A model generated the notes under the pieces. It ran no database searches. It was not told the DNA's origin and was given only the letters and a program-made list of their open reading frames with translations. A stretch of 64,000 nucleotides of DNA, taken from the NCBI RefSeq assembly GCF_002215035.1, contig NZ_NKFP01000007.1, positions 124,001-188,000 of the forward strand, read 5' to 3'. Within the stretch, counting starts at the first letter, position 1. Every line of letters begins with the position of its first letter. A program made the position numbers and the translations under genes. The DNA comes from Leptolyngbya ohadii IS1 (GTDB lineage Bacteria; Cyanobacteriota; Cyanobacteriia; Elainellales; Elainellaceae). Shown here one piece after another: positions 17,391 through 26,955 of the stretch.

Positions 17391-18527
17391 ATGAAAGGTC
17401 GAAACAAGTGGTTTCGTCAAGGCACAGTTGCTACGGCAATTTTGGCTGGGGGTTTAGGAATTCTGGGGGTTAATCGTCAAGCGTCAGCCGATCGCGCAGC
17501 CCTGCCCGATGATCTGGAGAACCAGTACGCCGAGCAGGTTGTTGCCGCCGAAACCAAGGCAAACGGGGGGCAGTTTGCAGATGCCCTAAGAATTGGTGAG
17601 GGGATTCCGACGAACAGTAGGCATTACAGCACCATTTTACAAAAGCAGGAAATGTGGGCAAAGCTCCTGCTTCAACAAGCCCGTGATGCCAGCCAACGGG
17701 GAGAACTCCAAAAAGCAACTGCTCTGGTGCGTCCTCTAGTGAGCCGCCCCAATCTCGCCCCTGAAGCCCAGCGGCTATCAGCCCAGTGGCAGCAGCAGGC
17801 GGAATTAATGGCTCAGGTCGAGCAGGCACAAGTCCAGGAGGACTGGCAGGGAGTGAGGCAATCGATTGAAACCATTCGTGCGACTGACACAACCCTCGCC
17901 AATACGCCGAAGTTACAGGCAATTAGCCAGGAGGCGACCCTGAAGGCGTATGCGTCTCCTGAAGGAACAACCACAGCCGCTTTCACCGAAAAACCAATCG
18001 CAACACCTGCCGCCTTTACAGACGTAATTGGACGAAATCTAGCACCTAGTCCAGTCATGCTCCAGATTGGCGACACTGCGATCGACATCTCGACCGTGAC
18101 AAAAGCGACTCAACCTGAAAAGCCTACTGCCGTTGTGACTCCGCAACCGATTCCCAGGCGGGTTGTGAGAACGACAGGCAATGAAGTCCTTAGCGCGACT
18201 GTCTCTAAGTCTTCTAAAGAAGTTGCCCTAGTGGATTCAGGAGCATCGATATCAGAAGTTACAGGAGGCGACAATGCGCCGACACTGACTGAAATCGAGT
18301 CGATCGGGACTTCCCCATCTATGCCTACGGCAATGGAAACTTCTACTTTTGAATCTGCACCTGCCTACACGACTTTGCCAGATTCCCCTTCTCTAAATCT
18401 TCCAATGGAGACATCTACAGCGGTCGAGACAGTTGGGGCGACCGTACCCGTGGAAGGGGTAAACATTCCTTTGGAAATCATTCAAAAAGACGCTCAAGGA
18501 AAAATCAGCAATTCCTTTGTTCATTAG
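17391..18527 (+). CDS. Exported TPR-like hypothetical protein
   Basis: The 378-aa protein has an N-terminal signal or anchor segment (TVATAILAGGLGILGVNRQASA) and a helical region (about residues 40-190) with TPR-like periodicity (AAETKANGGQFADALRIGEGIP, then LLQQARDASQRGELQKATALV). The second half is Thr/Ser/Pro/Val-rich and low in predicted structure. The helical part resembles the protein at 5978-6628. A GGAGGA ribosome binding site lies three bases before ATG 17391. The gene diverges from the exporter operon (start 17103) and ends at a strong terminator. It is probably surface or periplasmic; no catalytic motif is seen. Confidence 0.7.
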   Translation: MKGRNKWFRQGTVATAILAGGLGILGVNRQASADRAALPDDLENQYAEQVVAAETKANGGQFADALRIGEGIPTNSRHYSTILQKQEMWAKLLLQQARDASQRGELQKATALVRPLVSRPNLAPEAQRLSAQWQQQAELMAQVEQAQVQEDWQGVRQSIETIRATDTTLANTPKLQAISQEATLKAYASPEGTTTAAFTEKPIATPAAFTDVIGRNLAPSPVMLQIGDTAIDISTVTKATQPEKPTAVVTPQPIPRRVVRTTGNEVLSATVSKSSKEVALVDSGASISEVTGGDNAPTLTEIESIGTSPSMPTAMETSTFESAPAYTTLPDSPSLNLPMETSTAVETVGATVPVEGVNIPLEIIQKDAQGKISNSFVH

Positions 18528-18551
18528 CATTCCAAGAGCCGATCGCGCAAG

Positions 18552-18572
18552 AAGGGGGACTCCCCCTTTTTT
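18552..18572 (+). terminator. Rho-independent terminator
   Basis: AAGGGGG and CCCCCTT form a 7-bp GC-rich stem with a 3-base loop followed by TTTT. It lies 25 bases after the stop of the TPR-like gene. Confidence 0.85.
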
Positions 18573-18672
18573 GCTAGACTTGCTAATCAAATCAGTCTAG
18601 CAAGTCAACCCTGTGTAGCTCGACTAGGGAAATAAGCTAGTCAAGCTAGAAAAGTTGCTAGATTGACTAGCT
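18571..18672. repeat. CTAG-rich nested inverted repeats
   Basis: Two perfect inverted repeats lie close together: TGCTAGACT...AGTCTAGCA (18572-18580 and 18594-18602) and AGCTAGTCAA...TTGACTAGCT (18635-18644 and 18663-18672). The stretch holds seven CTAG tetramers in about 100 bp, a tetramer usually scarce in bacterial DNA. The rest of the 18528-18882 gap shows no gene. It may be an operator array for the following PAS gene or a structured RNA. Confidence 0.6.
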
Positions 18673-18882
18673 ACGCCAATTGGTCTAATTAAGTAGTCTG
18701 CGATACGATTTGGAGAAGGAATAATATTGGCAGTTAGAGCAAGCTCAACCTTGCAGAGGGAATCTACCAAAAGGAAGACAAGACAAACGAATAACTCAAT
18801 TTAGAGTAAACAAAAACAAGCTTGAGAAACATCCTTTTTTGCGTTAATCAGATGGGCGCAAGGCTGTATCTCTAATTACAAA

Positions 18883-19713
18883 ATGTGGGATCAAATGCGG
18901 GACATTCAATCTCAACGTTCTGCTGGCTTCGATGATAGTTGCTTGCTTCACTTCGTTCGCAACCATCTCATTGCCGCTTGCTTGACTGCCGATGGCTTTG
19001 TGGTGAACTGCACCCCGAAGTATCAGGCTTTGTTTGGTAGCGATAGTTGTTTTGATGACTTTGTACACCCTGATGATGTTTATCAGGATGTGGAATTGAA
19101 ACAGCAATTAGTCGCCGGAAACATCAACGAATTTCGCGTTGAGAAGCGATTAGTGGATCAAAGTGGTCAGGAGCATTGGTTCGAGGTTGAAACTTCACTG
19201 CTTCAAGCAGCAGCGGACAACGGGGAGCCTATTTTTGCGGTCATATTGACCGATATTACTGAGAATCGAAAAATTTACGATGCACTGCTCTGGAATGAAA
19301 AGCGATGGAGAGATTTAGTCAACCACAGCTTGCTGCTGTTTTTCCAGTGCGACATTGGCGCGAACCTGCTTTACTTTACGCCTAGAGTAGCACAGCTTCT
19401 AGGAATTAAAGCGAACGAGTGGATTGAACGATCCATTACCGATTTGATTCACCCTGACGACCTGGATGAGTTTGAGCAGTTTTTTATCTCAAATTTGAAC
19501 GGCAATTCTTCTAGCTACATCTGCCGTTTCAGGACACAAGATGCGGGATGGGTGGAACTAAAGTTAAAAGCACAGGTTAATGACTCAGAATCAGGCATCA
19601 TTCTCCATGCTCAAGACCTGAGCGTACAGTTTACTTTGGCAGGACAGCTTCAGTTTTATCGTTTCCAGTACAAAGCCCTGCTGACAGAGCTTTCCCAGAT
19701 GATTTCGATCTAG
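18883..19713 (+). CDS. PAS-domain protein without output domain
   Basis: The 276-aa protein has two PAS domains. The first covers about residues 28-125 (LTADGFVVNCTPKYQALFG, DDFVHPDDVYQDVEL, then PAC-like VILTDITENRK). The second covers about 138-255 (FFQCDIGANLLYFTPRVAQLLG, DLIHPDDLDEFEQFF). Both have the HPDD/HPEDR-type turn of cyanobacterial PAS sensors. No kinase, cyclase, HTH or receiver follows, so it should signal through a partner. The stop overlaps by four bases the stop of the convergent unknown gene. The linker joining the domains (DITENRKIYDALLWNEKRW) closely matches that in the larger PAS protein at 21267-23837, so the two are paralogues. Confidence 0.8.
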   Translation: MWDQMRDIQSQRSAGFDDSCLLHFVRNHLIAACLTADGFVVNCTPKYQALFGSDSCFDDFVHPDDVYQDVELKQQLVAGNINEFRVEKRLVDQSGQEHWFEVETSLLQAAADNGEPIFAVILTDITENRKIYDALLWNEKRWRDLVNHSLLLFFQCDIGANLLYFTPRVAQLLGIKANEWIERSITDLIHPDDLDEFEQFFISNLNGNSSSYICRFRTQDAGWVELKLKAQVNDSESGIILHAQDLSVQFTLAGQLQFYRFQYKALLTELSQMISI

Positions 19714-20975
19714 GAATTTGCCCTACGCTTCAACTGCACTCCCTTAATGCTGCGAAAAAACTTTTCTAGAAAAGTTAAAGGGTCAGTCACCTCAGCACTG
19801 AACTCGATCATTAAATTTCGCCCAATCTCTTTATCTCTCTCTGAATATCGCGTACTACTCGCATTCTGCGAAATTTGTACACCCAGATCGCGACACCATT
19901 CTGAAAGAACGTTGAGCGGCATATTTCCAGGCAAAACCTCTTGAGTATTGACTCTGATTTCAACAATTGTTCTTTGACTCGAATGCAGCAACTTATAGTT
20001 TAAGTTGCTCAGATTAAGCTGCCAGGGTGAATCAGGCAAAGCTTTTTGGGAGAGGACAGCAAGCTGCCTCAGATAGCTTGTCATCAAGCTAGTTTTAGCT
20101 TGATTAACAATCATAAAAGTAGAATTGGGCTGCATTTTAGGCTGGCGGATGTCCCTGATTTTAGGCGGAACGGATTGAGAGAAGCCAGAAACCTGCGAGT
20201 CCTTTTGTGCAAGCTTTGAAGTTGATGCAGCAAGTGTTGCTGCCTTAACAACCGTGACTTGATCCCAATAGTCTCGATCGAAAACCCCAGATCGAAACAT
20301 ACAAGCTGGAAACTGATGTTGTTCCCGCTCTACTATTTGTAAGTTATCATCTAAAATCTCAACGTGCAGAAAAGAGGGGATTCGATTGTAAATCTCAGGT
20401 CTGATCTTCATCACGTCATAGTCTGGAGGCGGCGGAGTCAGCATCACCAGCCGCACAATTTTATACTGACTGCTTCGAGACGATTCCAGACGAAAAACGC
20501 TAGTCTCTGGATTGAATTGAAGTGCCCCTAGCCGACTGGAAACATAATCGAGAACATATCCTGCCTCAACAAAGAATAAAACGCCCATGTAAATGTCGCC
20601 ATGAACTTTATACTTTGCGCTAATCGAGATGTAATATTGCTGAGGACAAGTTAATCCGAATTTACGAAAACTATAATCCTTCTTAACCTTGATCCGGTGA
20701 ACAGGGATCTTTAGCTTCGATGGCATTCCGCCCTGCTGCTCGATCTGGTCACGTTCGTTCTCTTCGTCTTTGATAAATTTCTTCAAAGGCTCTAGTTCAT
20801 ACGAAGGCAGTTGCGTAATCAAATGGCGAATCAGTGATACCTTCTGCCTCGGATGCAGCGAGCCAGTCAAGTCGAGCAAACTATTATCCGATAGTCCGCT
20901 CTCCTTAGCCGCTTTACTTTGATCCAGATCCACAGTCTCCTCATCCAATCCGAACTGGTTTGGGTCTTTAGTCAT
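19710..20975 (-). CDS. Conserved-looking hypothetical protein, 421 aa
   Basis: No family was recognised. The N-terminal 110 residues are charged and helical (LIRHLITQLPSYELEPLKKF, EENERDQIEQQ). The middle is beta-rich with aromatic residues (YYISISAKYKVHGDIYMGVLFF) and includes a PPPP segment. The C-terminal 130 residues look like a separate alpha/beta domain ending in FLEKFFRSIKGVQLKRR. No transmembrane helix, signal peptide or nucleotide-binding motif is visible, so it is probably soluble and cytoplasmic. It converges on one PAS-only gene (4-base overlap of stops) and starts 291 bases from the other, so the three may form a conserved set. It also lies close to the replication region. Confidence 0.65.
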   Translation of the reverse strand: MTKDPNQFGLDEETVDLDQSKAAKESGLSDNSLLDLTGSLHPRQKVSLIRHLITQLPSYELEPLKKFIKDEENERDQIEQQGGMPSKLKIPVHRIKVKKDYSFRKFGLTCPQQYYISISAKYKVHGDIYMGVLFFVEAGYVLDYVSSRLGALQFNPETSVFRLESSRSSQYKIVRLVMLTPPPPDYDVMKIRPEIYNRIPSFLHVEILDDNLQIVEREQHQFPACMFRSGVFDRDYWDQVTVVKAATLAASTSKLAQKDSQVSGFSQSVPPKIRDIRQPKMQPNSTFMIVNQAKTSLMTSYLRQLAVLSQKALPDSPWQLNLSNLNYKLLHSSQRTIVEIRVNTQEVLPGNMPLNVLSEWCRDLGVQISQNASSTRYSERDKEIGRNLMIEFSAEVTDPLTFLEKFFRSIKGVQLKRRANS

Positions 20976-21266
20976 CGAGCTAATGCCCCAAGAGTCACCA
21001 CATCAACAAATTGCTTTTACTTCGCTGCTATTAATTTATCGCTATATCAAAAGGATAGATTATCCTGGAGGGGGGCATTTTTCTCCTCAAGCGATTACGT
21101 CTTTCGGTAGATTTTGCGGCAGTTCAGGCAGAACTCCTGCACCTGATCACTTCTCCAGTATGAATCAAAGCTTATAATCTCAATCATAAAAATTGCAGTA
21201 GGGGTGCTGTCAAGTTCCTCCTCGGCTTTTGATTCCTCTCAGTAAAGTTACGGTTTGCTACCCACT

Positions 21267-23837
21267 ATGAATGGATTTGCTCAATTGCTTGTATCTCTTA
21301 CGGAGGAGGAGCTTTTAAGCCAGTTTGTAGAGCCGATCGCCATCTATAGCCGACAGGGAGATTGCCTGTATAAAAGCAAACGATTTTTAAGCACACTCTG
21401 GGAGACGAATACCGATGAGAAAGGGTTCTCCAGGGTAGCTAATCCCAGTTCGCACCTATACGACTACTGGCAGTCTGCCCTCCAGCAAAACGTCTGCGAG
21501 TTCATAGAATCACAACTGTTTTGCTCTTTCCACACCATGCCGGGGGCTGAAACAGTGGTTCTTAGAATTCAAAAGTGCCCATTACGGCTCATTGTCAATA
21601 GTATCAACTATGCAGCAGCCGTCGTCAATCAGCGGTCAGAGATCGTTTACTACAATCAGCAGTTTGTTGATCTATTAGGAATTCAGCCACCTGATTCATT
21701 CCAACTCAATCAACTGATACATCCAGAAGATCGCAATGTCGATCGATCGCGCTGGACAGATCTGATTGAAGGCAAAATCGCTGCCTATAACATTGAGAAG
21801 CGTTTTCTCTGTGGAGAGCAGGGAATGGTCTGGGCAAATGCTCATATTCAAAGCGTTGCCCCAGAAGAAGTACCTGGAACAGATTTGTTTTACACCGTCA
21901 TTCTCGAAGATATTTCAGAGAACAAGGCAAACTATGAAGCCCTGATTTTAGATCATCATCGGTGGAAGATTTTTCTATCGAATCAACTGAACCTGTTTTT
22001 CCAGACGAATCTAAACGGTCGAATTTATTCGGCAAGCAATGCGGTTGTGACCACGTTGGGATACCCCCAGGAAGCCCTCAAAGGAATGCAGATTGCGGAT
22101 CTGGTACATCCCAGAGATCGGGCTAATTTCCTCAGATTCCTGAAACTTTGGGGTCAGCCAGAGCATCCGTCAATCATGATTGAGTGCTGTTTTCAGAAAT
22201 ATCGCTCTCACAAGGAGGTTTATCTCTATATTCACGGGCAACGTCTCACAGGCACAGGAACCGTGGCAGATTCAGGCATCATTTTTTATGCCGTCGATAT
22301 TACAGAGCGAAAACAGCTAGAGCAAGAGAATCAAGCCAAAGAAGAACGGTATCGATCGCTGGTGTCTAATCTTCCCGGAGCCGTGTATCGCTACTGGAGT
22401 AATTTATCAGAGGACTATTATGCCTTTGAGGTCATCAGCCCAGAGATTGAGCGGATTACAGGCTATGCCGCGCACGAATTCTTGAGCAATCCACACCTTT
22501 ATCAAAGTTTGATTGTAAAAGACGATCGGACGATCATCGAACAGGCTATCGCCAGAGCCGTAGCATTGCAGGAACCGTTTGCCGTTGAGTATCAAATTCA
22601 AGATGCTTTGGGTCATTTGCGTTGGGTACAGGATCGCGCTCGGTGTGTGGTGAGTGAATCGGGGACACTGCAATGGATTGATGGGGTTTTGCTCGATGTG
22701 ACTGAGCAGAAACAGTCTGAAGAACTGCTGCGGGCTGTTTTTGAACAGGCTGCGGTCGGGATCAACCTGATGGATCAACAGGGCAATCTAATCCGAGTGA
22801 ACCAGAAGCAGTGCGAAATGCTGGGCTACTCTGAATCGGAACTGGTTGGGCTTCCAGCAATTGATTTGACGCTGCCAGAGGAGCAAGAACAGAAACAGAA
22901 AATTTTGCAAGACCTGCTCAACGGCAAAATAGAAAGCTATTCAGCCGATAAGCTTGATGTGAAAAAGAATGGCGAGTTGTTGTGGGTCACAATCACGATG
23001 TCAGCCATTCGGGAACGCAACCAACTGAAATACGTGGTGACGATCGTTCAAGATATCACTGAGCGAAAATGGGCAGAGGCACAACTGAGGGAGCAAGAAG
23101 CACAGCTTCAGGCAATTTATGAATCGTCTCCCATTGGGATTGCCGCAACCGATTATGAAGGGAAATACCTTTGCGCGAATCCGGCATATCAGAAAATTAT
23201 GGGCTACGACACGGATCAGCTTCAGCAGATGAGCTTTCACGATCTGACATACCCGGAGGATCTAATCCCCGATGCGGAACTGTACCAGAAGGTTGTGGAC
23301 GGGGAAACCAGCACTTACCAGATTGAAAAACGATACGTTCGTGCAGACGGGTCAGTTTTCTGGGGACGCTTGACGGTTGCCGCTGTCGAACGACCCGATG
23401 GACAGGTTCAATTTTCATTTGCCCTGGTCGAAGACTTTGACAAGCAGAAGCAGGCAGAGCAATCGGCTTCCCACTTCCTGCAATTGCTGAGAAGCAGCCT
23501 GGAGCTATCCACAGACGGAATTCTGCTGCTGGACTTACATTGGCATCTCATTCACTACAACCAGAAATTCATTGAGTTGTGGGAGATGTCTGAGGATGTG
23601 CTGAAACTGCAAGACGACTGGCAACTGGTGAATGCTATGCAGGAGCGCGTCGTTAATCCTGAAGCGTTCGTTGCTCAAATTCAGGAGGAGTACAATTCTC
23701 CCCATATCGAGGATGTGAGGGAGTGGCAATTAGTCAACGGCAAAACCTACCTGCGGATCTCGCGTCCACAAGTTATTGACGGTCAGATTGCAGGACGAGT
23801 TGTTTCCTATAGGGAAACTGAATCCTTCCGACAGTAG
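21267..23837 (+). CDS. Multi-PAS sensor protein (about seven PAS domains), no output domain
   Basis: About seven PAS/PAC units follow one another. Sensor-like segments include EIVYYNQQFVDLLGIQPP, GRIYSASNAVVTTLGYP, GNLIRVNQKQCEMLGYSES and GKYLCANPAYQKIMGYD. PAC endings include FYAVDITERKQLEQE and VTIVQDITERKWAEAQ. The protein stops after the last PAS (VVSYRETESFRQ) with no kinase or cyclase, so a partner must carry the output. ATG 21267 was chosen; a TTG four codons upstream (21255) is in frame and no clear ribosome binding site decides between them. It is a larger paralogue of the PAS protein at 18883-19713. Confidence 0.8.
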   Translation: MNGFAQLLVSLTEEELLSQFVEPIAIYSRQGDCLYKSKRFLSTLWETNTDEKGFSRVANPSSHLYDYWQSALQQNVCEFIESQLFCSFHTMPGAETVVLRIQKCPLRLIVNSINYAAAVVNQRSEIVYYNQQFVDLLGIQPPDSFQLNQLIHPEDRNVDRSRWTDLIEGKIAAYNIEKRFLCGEQGMVWANAHIQSVAPEEVPGTDLFYTVILEDISENKANYEALILDHHRWKIFLSNQLNLFFQTNLNGRIYSASNAVVTTLGYPQEALKGMQIADLVHPRDRANFLRFLKLWGQPEHPSIMIECCFQKYRSHKEVYLYIHGQRLTGTGTVADSGIIFYAVDITERKQLEQENQAKEERYRSLVSNLPGAVYRYWSNLSEDYYAFEVISPEIERITGYAAHEFLSNPHLYQSLIVKDDRTIIEQAIARAVALQEPFAVEYQIQDALGHLRWVQDRARCVVSESGTLQWIDGVLLDVTEQKQSEELLRAVFEQAAVGINLMDQQGNLIRVNQKQCEMLGYSESELVGLPAIDLTLPEEQEQKQKILQDLLNGKIESYSADKLDVKKNGELLWVTITMSAIRERNQLKYVVTIVQDITERKWAEAQLREQEAQLQAIYESSPIGIAATDYEGKYLCANPAYQKIMGYDTDQLQQMSFHDLTYPEDLIPDAELYQKVVDGETSTYQIEKRYVRADGSVFWGRLTVAAVERPDGQVQFSFALVEDFDKQKQAEQSASHFLQLLRSSLELSTDGILLLDLHWHLIHYNQKFIELWEMSEDVLKLQDDWQLVNAMQERVVNPEAFVAQIQEEYNSPHIEDVREWQLVNGKTYLRISRPQVIDGQIAGRVVSYRETESFRQ

Positions 23838-23866
23838 GAATGCAATCTCAATAAACAATCTGTCCG

Positions 23867-26800
23867 CTACCCAGCGATCAGTGCCTCAAATACTGCTCGA
23901 ACTGCCTCTCGTTCCTCGTCAGTCGTGGCATCAGCCCACATTGCTTGCAGATCTTCGATCGAATCTTGAGGGATTGATCCGGCTGTTGGGGACTGTAGCT
24001 CGGTTTCAGTCACTTCTACTTTTGGATCTCCCGTCTGTTTTTGAGAATCTATAGTGGGGGGTGATCCGTTCGATTGAGCCGCTTTTCGGCGTTGTTCGCG
24101 GCGGTCTAAAATGCCCTTGAGTAGATGCCAGTGAGAACTCTCTACTCGATAAACGCGCAGCTTTTCGCCTTCATAGCCCTCGACGGATCGGGACCAGCAA
24201 AAATCAACCTTGATTCCCAGTTGGGAGAGAAGCTGATGGACAATTTGTACCTCGCTCATCTTCTCCGACACAGTGAAATGGAGGTGTGCTTTAACAGCCG
24301 GAGCAAACTGCAAAGCTTTTTCTGCATAGGTCTGAAGGTCGTACTTTGTCCATTCCTTGTCTGGGTTCAGAAAATCATCTAGCCCTAGTTCTTTGCGAAT
24401 CGCTTGCCGCACTGCGCTATTGGCAATGTCCCACGGGCAAAGCCCCTGGTTCCAGCTTGCCTGTTTTTCCAGTGCCTTCACCGTGCGATCCGTCGATGCC
24501 TCCGGTGAGAACTGTGCTTCCAGGTTGGCAATCTCCCCGCGCAATCGACCCTGTTTGTCCAGCAGTACAAAATCGACGGTCAGAGTGTGGGGATCAATCA
24601 CGTAGAAATCACAGAGATTAAACCGCTCGATTGCTAACTTATCTTCTGGACTCACGCTATCCTTGCTCTCCAGTTCTAGCTTCTCTGCTAGGGTCAGGAT
24701 ACGCGCAGCGACGATCGCCTCAGCATCCATCTCCTTCAGTTCTGACCGGGTTTCTGCCAGCATGGAGCGTACAGATTCGTCACGTTCCCACCGGGCAACG
24801 GTCAGACGATTCCCCTCATATCGGAGCCGAACCTGAAGGGCATCTGCAAGTTGCAGCATTGACCAGTTTTGCTCGGCAGCAATTTTGCTGTAGAGATCTA
24901 CATGAGGGTCGGATTGCCAGTCGTAGTTGTCCAGTTCCCCGGCGATGTCTTCACGCAGGCTGGAACGAATCAGCGAAACGGTTACAGCAGTTCGCTCTTG
25001 CAGATGTCGCTTTAGTTCCATTGCGTTGGTTGAGCGACTGACTTTGTTAAAGCTGCTTCCGGTCTGGGCACACCAGACGATGCGCTCGACACGTTCTCTC
25101 ACTCGCGAAAGTGCCTGAGACATATCGGCATCATTGATGCTGACTCCGGTAAAGATGCCGTAGACCCGTTGGACGATGCCCTGACATTCGATTGAAACAC
25201 CAGTGCCCATACTAGGAGTCGCGAGAATCACCAGCCGATTCTTTGCTTGGGCAGCTTCGAGCAGATGGGGGTCAGGGCTACTGATGACGGATCGCTCAAA
25301 CTCACCGCCCGACGATTCGCTGTTGATATTCCAGACCGTGATGCCATTGTTGCTTTGTTCGATCAGTCGCTCGATCGTTCGGGCAAGTGCTTTAGAATCC
25401 AGGCACACAAACAGGGCATGACCGGGAGGAAGACTGCCAATCTCATCCAGCAGTTGTCCAACCACTGCACTACGATCTGAAGATTCAATAAACGTGCAGG
25501 GATAGCCGTTACTCTGATAGTCGTTGCGGATGAGAAAGACCTGAGCATCTTCACCCCGCAGTTCTCGAATGTAGTGCAGCGTGGCATTGTCCAGGTCTGC
25601 GTCTGCCACAATGACCCGTCGCGCCATTTGAATTAAGGATCGAAACCGCGCCAGCAGCGCCGGACGCTTCCCATCTTTAGCACAGGTGGAGCTGGTCAAT
25701 AAGTGACGCACGACCTGGACGACTTCATCCAGCACCAGATCGCAGCCCCGAAACTGCTCTGGATCGATCGCCAACAGCGAATCTACACAGAAGCCAATGC
25801 GAAGGGTATAGGCAGAGCCGTTGATGAACTGACCCTTTGCTTTATCGCAGTCGCCAATGTAATCCAGTCCCAGCCGTTTAGAGAGGTTGCGCTGGAGGGC
25901 AATCCGGTGTCCGGCAGAGAGAACCGCAGGCAAGTCTAAGACCTGTTGTGCCGTCCACTTGGTCTTGCCCGTTCCCTTACCGCTAGAGACACCGATGATG
26001 CCTTCCTGGGGAATTTGGTCGAGTTCCAGGGTAGAGAGGTCGGCAGTGTTGATTCTGAGATTGGCTTTCCAGGTGAGCCGAGACTCTAGTTTTTGCCAGA
26101 TGCGCCAATGTGCAAGAGGCATTGCCTGATCTAGAGCCGTTCCCCACGCGCCAGCTCCGGAGGCGACAATCAAATCGTCTACCCCCTTGCCCAATCGTCC
26201 GTCCCAGGTGGCGATCGTCACGGCACATCCTGCTTGCTGCAACAGTCCGCCGAAGCGTGAGAGGGCAACGTTTACCCGCAGTCGGGTTTTGACTTCTGCA
26301 TCCTGGTCAAATGCCAGGACGATTGATCTCCCAGGCACGGTGAATCGTCCAACATCCTCAATCAGCAATCGTTCGCCGATCGAGTTTTTGCAATATCCAC
26401 CATTTACCCCGTACAGTGCGATCGCCACGTAGCCCAAGCTGAGTAAAGACAAAGCTTTCTTGCCGCCCTCGGTGAAGAGGATTTCGATTTCAGGGTGCTG
26501 TTCGAGCCACTGCCAGAAAGAGCCGGTGGTCGGAACATCGATGCCATAGCGGTCAGCGATCCTGCGGCGGATTGAAGTTGGAATGTGAGGTAAAAATGCT
26601 CTAGAGCCATTGCCCTTGCGGGTTTCGTACTTGATAGTCTTGCCGCGATCATCTTTGCGGGGCTGGCTCAGCTTGGCTTGCCAAAGTGAGCCGTCTTCAT
26701 TGAGGAGCAGCGCACCATAGAGAGTCTGCTTCACTTGGAAGCCAAAGCGCGTGTACCGCCAGTCGAGGGCATCATGAATGGGAGTGATTGGTTCGCCTAC

Positions 26801-26953
26801 GGCATCAAATTCTAAATCCGATCGAATCTGAACCGTGGCGGCGAACAGTTCGGTATCGATGCCGCTGCCCTGGCAAAACTCCCGCTCAATCTGCTGCTGA
26901 AATTGCTCACAGGAAAGGACGGTTCTAGCCGTAGAGGAAGGGGATAGCATCAT
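23867..26953 (-). CDS. CyRepA1-type plasmid replication protein (DUF3854/toprim-like plus helicase)
   Basis: The 1028-aa protein has an N-terminal toprim-like DUF3854 region (ILFTEGGKKALSLLSLGY, then IVLAFDQDAE and GKGVDDLIVASG). A P-loop ATPase/helicase region follows with Walker A SSGKGTGKTKW (about residue 340), a DEVV box in CDLVLDEVVQVV, and ADADLDNATLHYIREL. This matches the cyanobacterial large-plasmid initiators called CyRepA1, the type that includes Slr7037 of the Synechocystis plasmid pSYSA. It should start plasmid replication and may open DNA. ATG 26953 has a GGAGGG ribosome binding site. The stop of the upstream 191-aa gene is 2 bases before it, indicating coupling. The nearby iteron/Rep module makes this the second initiator candidate in the window. 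Confidence 0.85.
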   Translation of the reverse strand: MMLSPSSTARTVLSCEQFQQQIEREFCQGSGIDTELFAATVQIRSDLEFDAVGEPITPIHDALDWRYTRFGFQVKQTLYGALLLNEDGSLWQAKLSQPRKDDRGKTIKYETRKGNGSRAFLPHIPTSIRRRIADRYGIDVPTTGSFWQWLEQHPEIEILFTEGGKKALSLLSLGYVAIALYGVNGGYCKNSIGERLLIEDVGRFTVPGRSIVLAFDQDAEVKTRLRVNVALSRFGGLLQQAGCAVTIATWDGRLGKGVDDLIVASGAGAWGTALDQAMPLAHWRIWQKLESRLTWKANLRINTADLSTLELDQIPQEGIIGVSSGKGTGKTKWTAQQVLDLPAVLSAGHRIALQRNLSKRLGLDYIGDCDKAKGQFINGSAYTLRIGFCVDSLLAIDPEQFRGCDLVLDEVVQVVRHLLTSSTCAKDGKRPALLARFRSLIQMARRVIVADADLDNATLHYIRELRGEDAQVFLIRNDYQSNGYPCTFIESSDRSAVVGQLLDEIGSLPPGHALFVCLDSKALARTIERLIEQSNNGITVWNINSESSGGEFERSVISSPDPHLLEAAQAKNRLVILATPSMGTGVSIECQGIVQRVYGIFTGVSINDADMSQALSRVRERVERIVWCAQTGSSFNKVSRSTNAMELKRHLQERTAVTVSLIRSSLREDIAGELDNYDWQSDPHVDLYSKIAAEQNWSMLQLADALQVRLRYEGNRLTVARWERDESVRSMLAETRSELKEMDAEAIVAARILTLAEKLELESKDSVSPEDKLAIERFNLCDFYVIDPHTLTVDFVLLDKQGRLRGEIANLEAQFSPEASTDRTVKALEKQASWNQGLCPWDIANSAVRQAIRKELGLDDFLNPDKEWTKYDLQTYAEKALQFAPAVKAHLHFTVSEKMSEVQIVHQLLSQLGIKVDFCWSRSVEGYEGEKLRVYRVESSHWHLLKGILDRREQRRKAAQSNGSPPTIDSQKQTGDPKVEVTETELQSPTAGSIPQDSIEDLQAMWADATTDEEREAVRAVFEALIAG

Positions 26954-26955
26954 TG

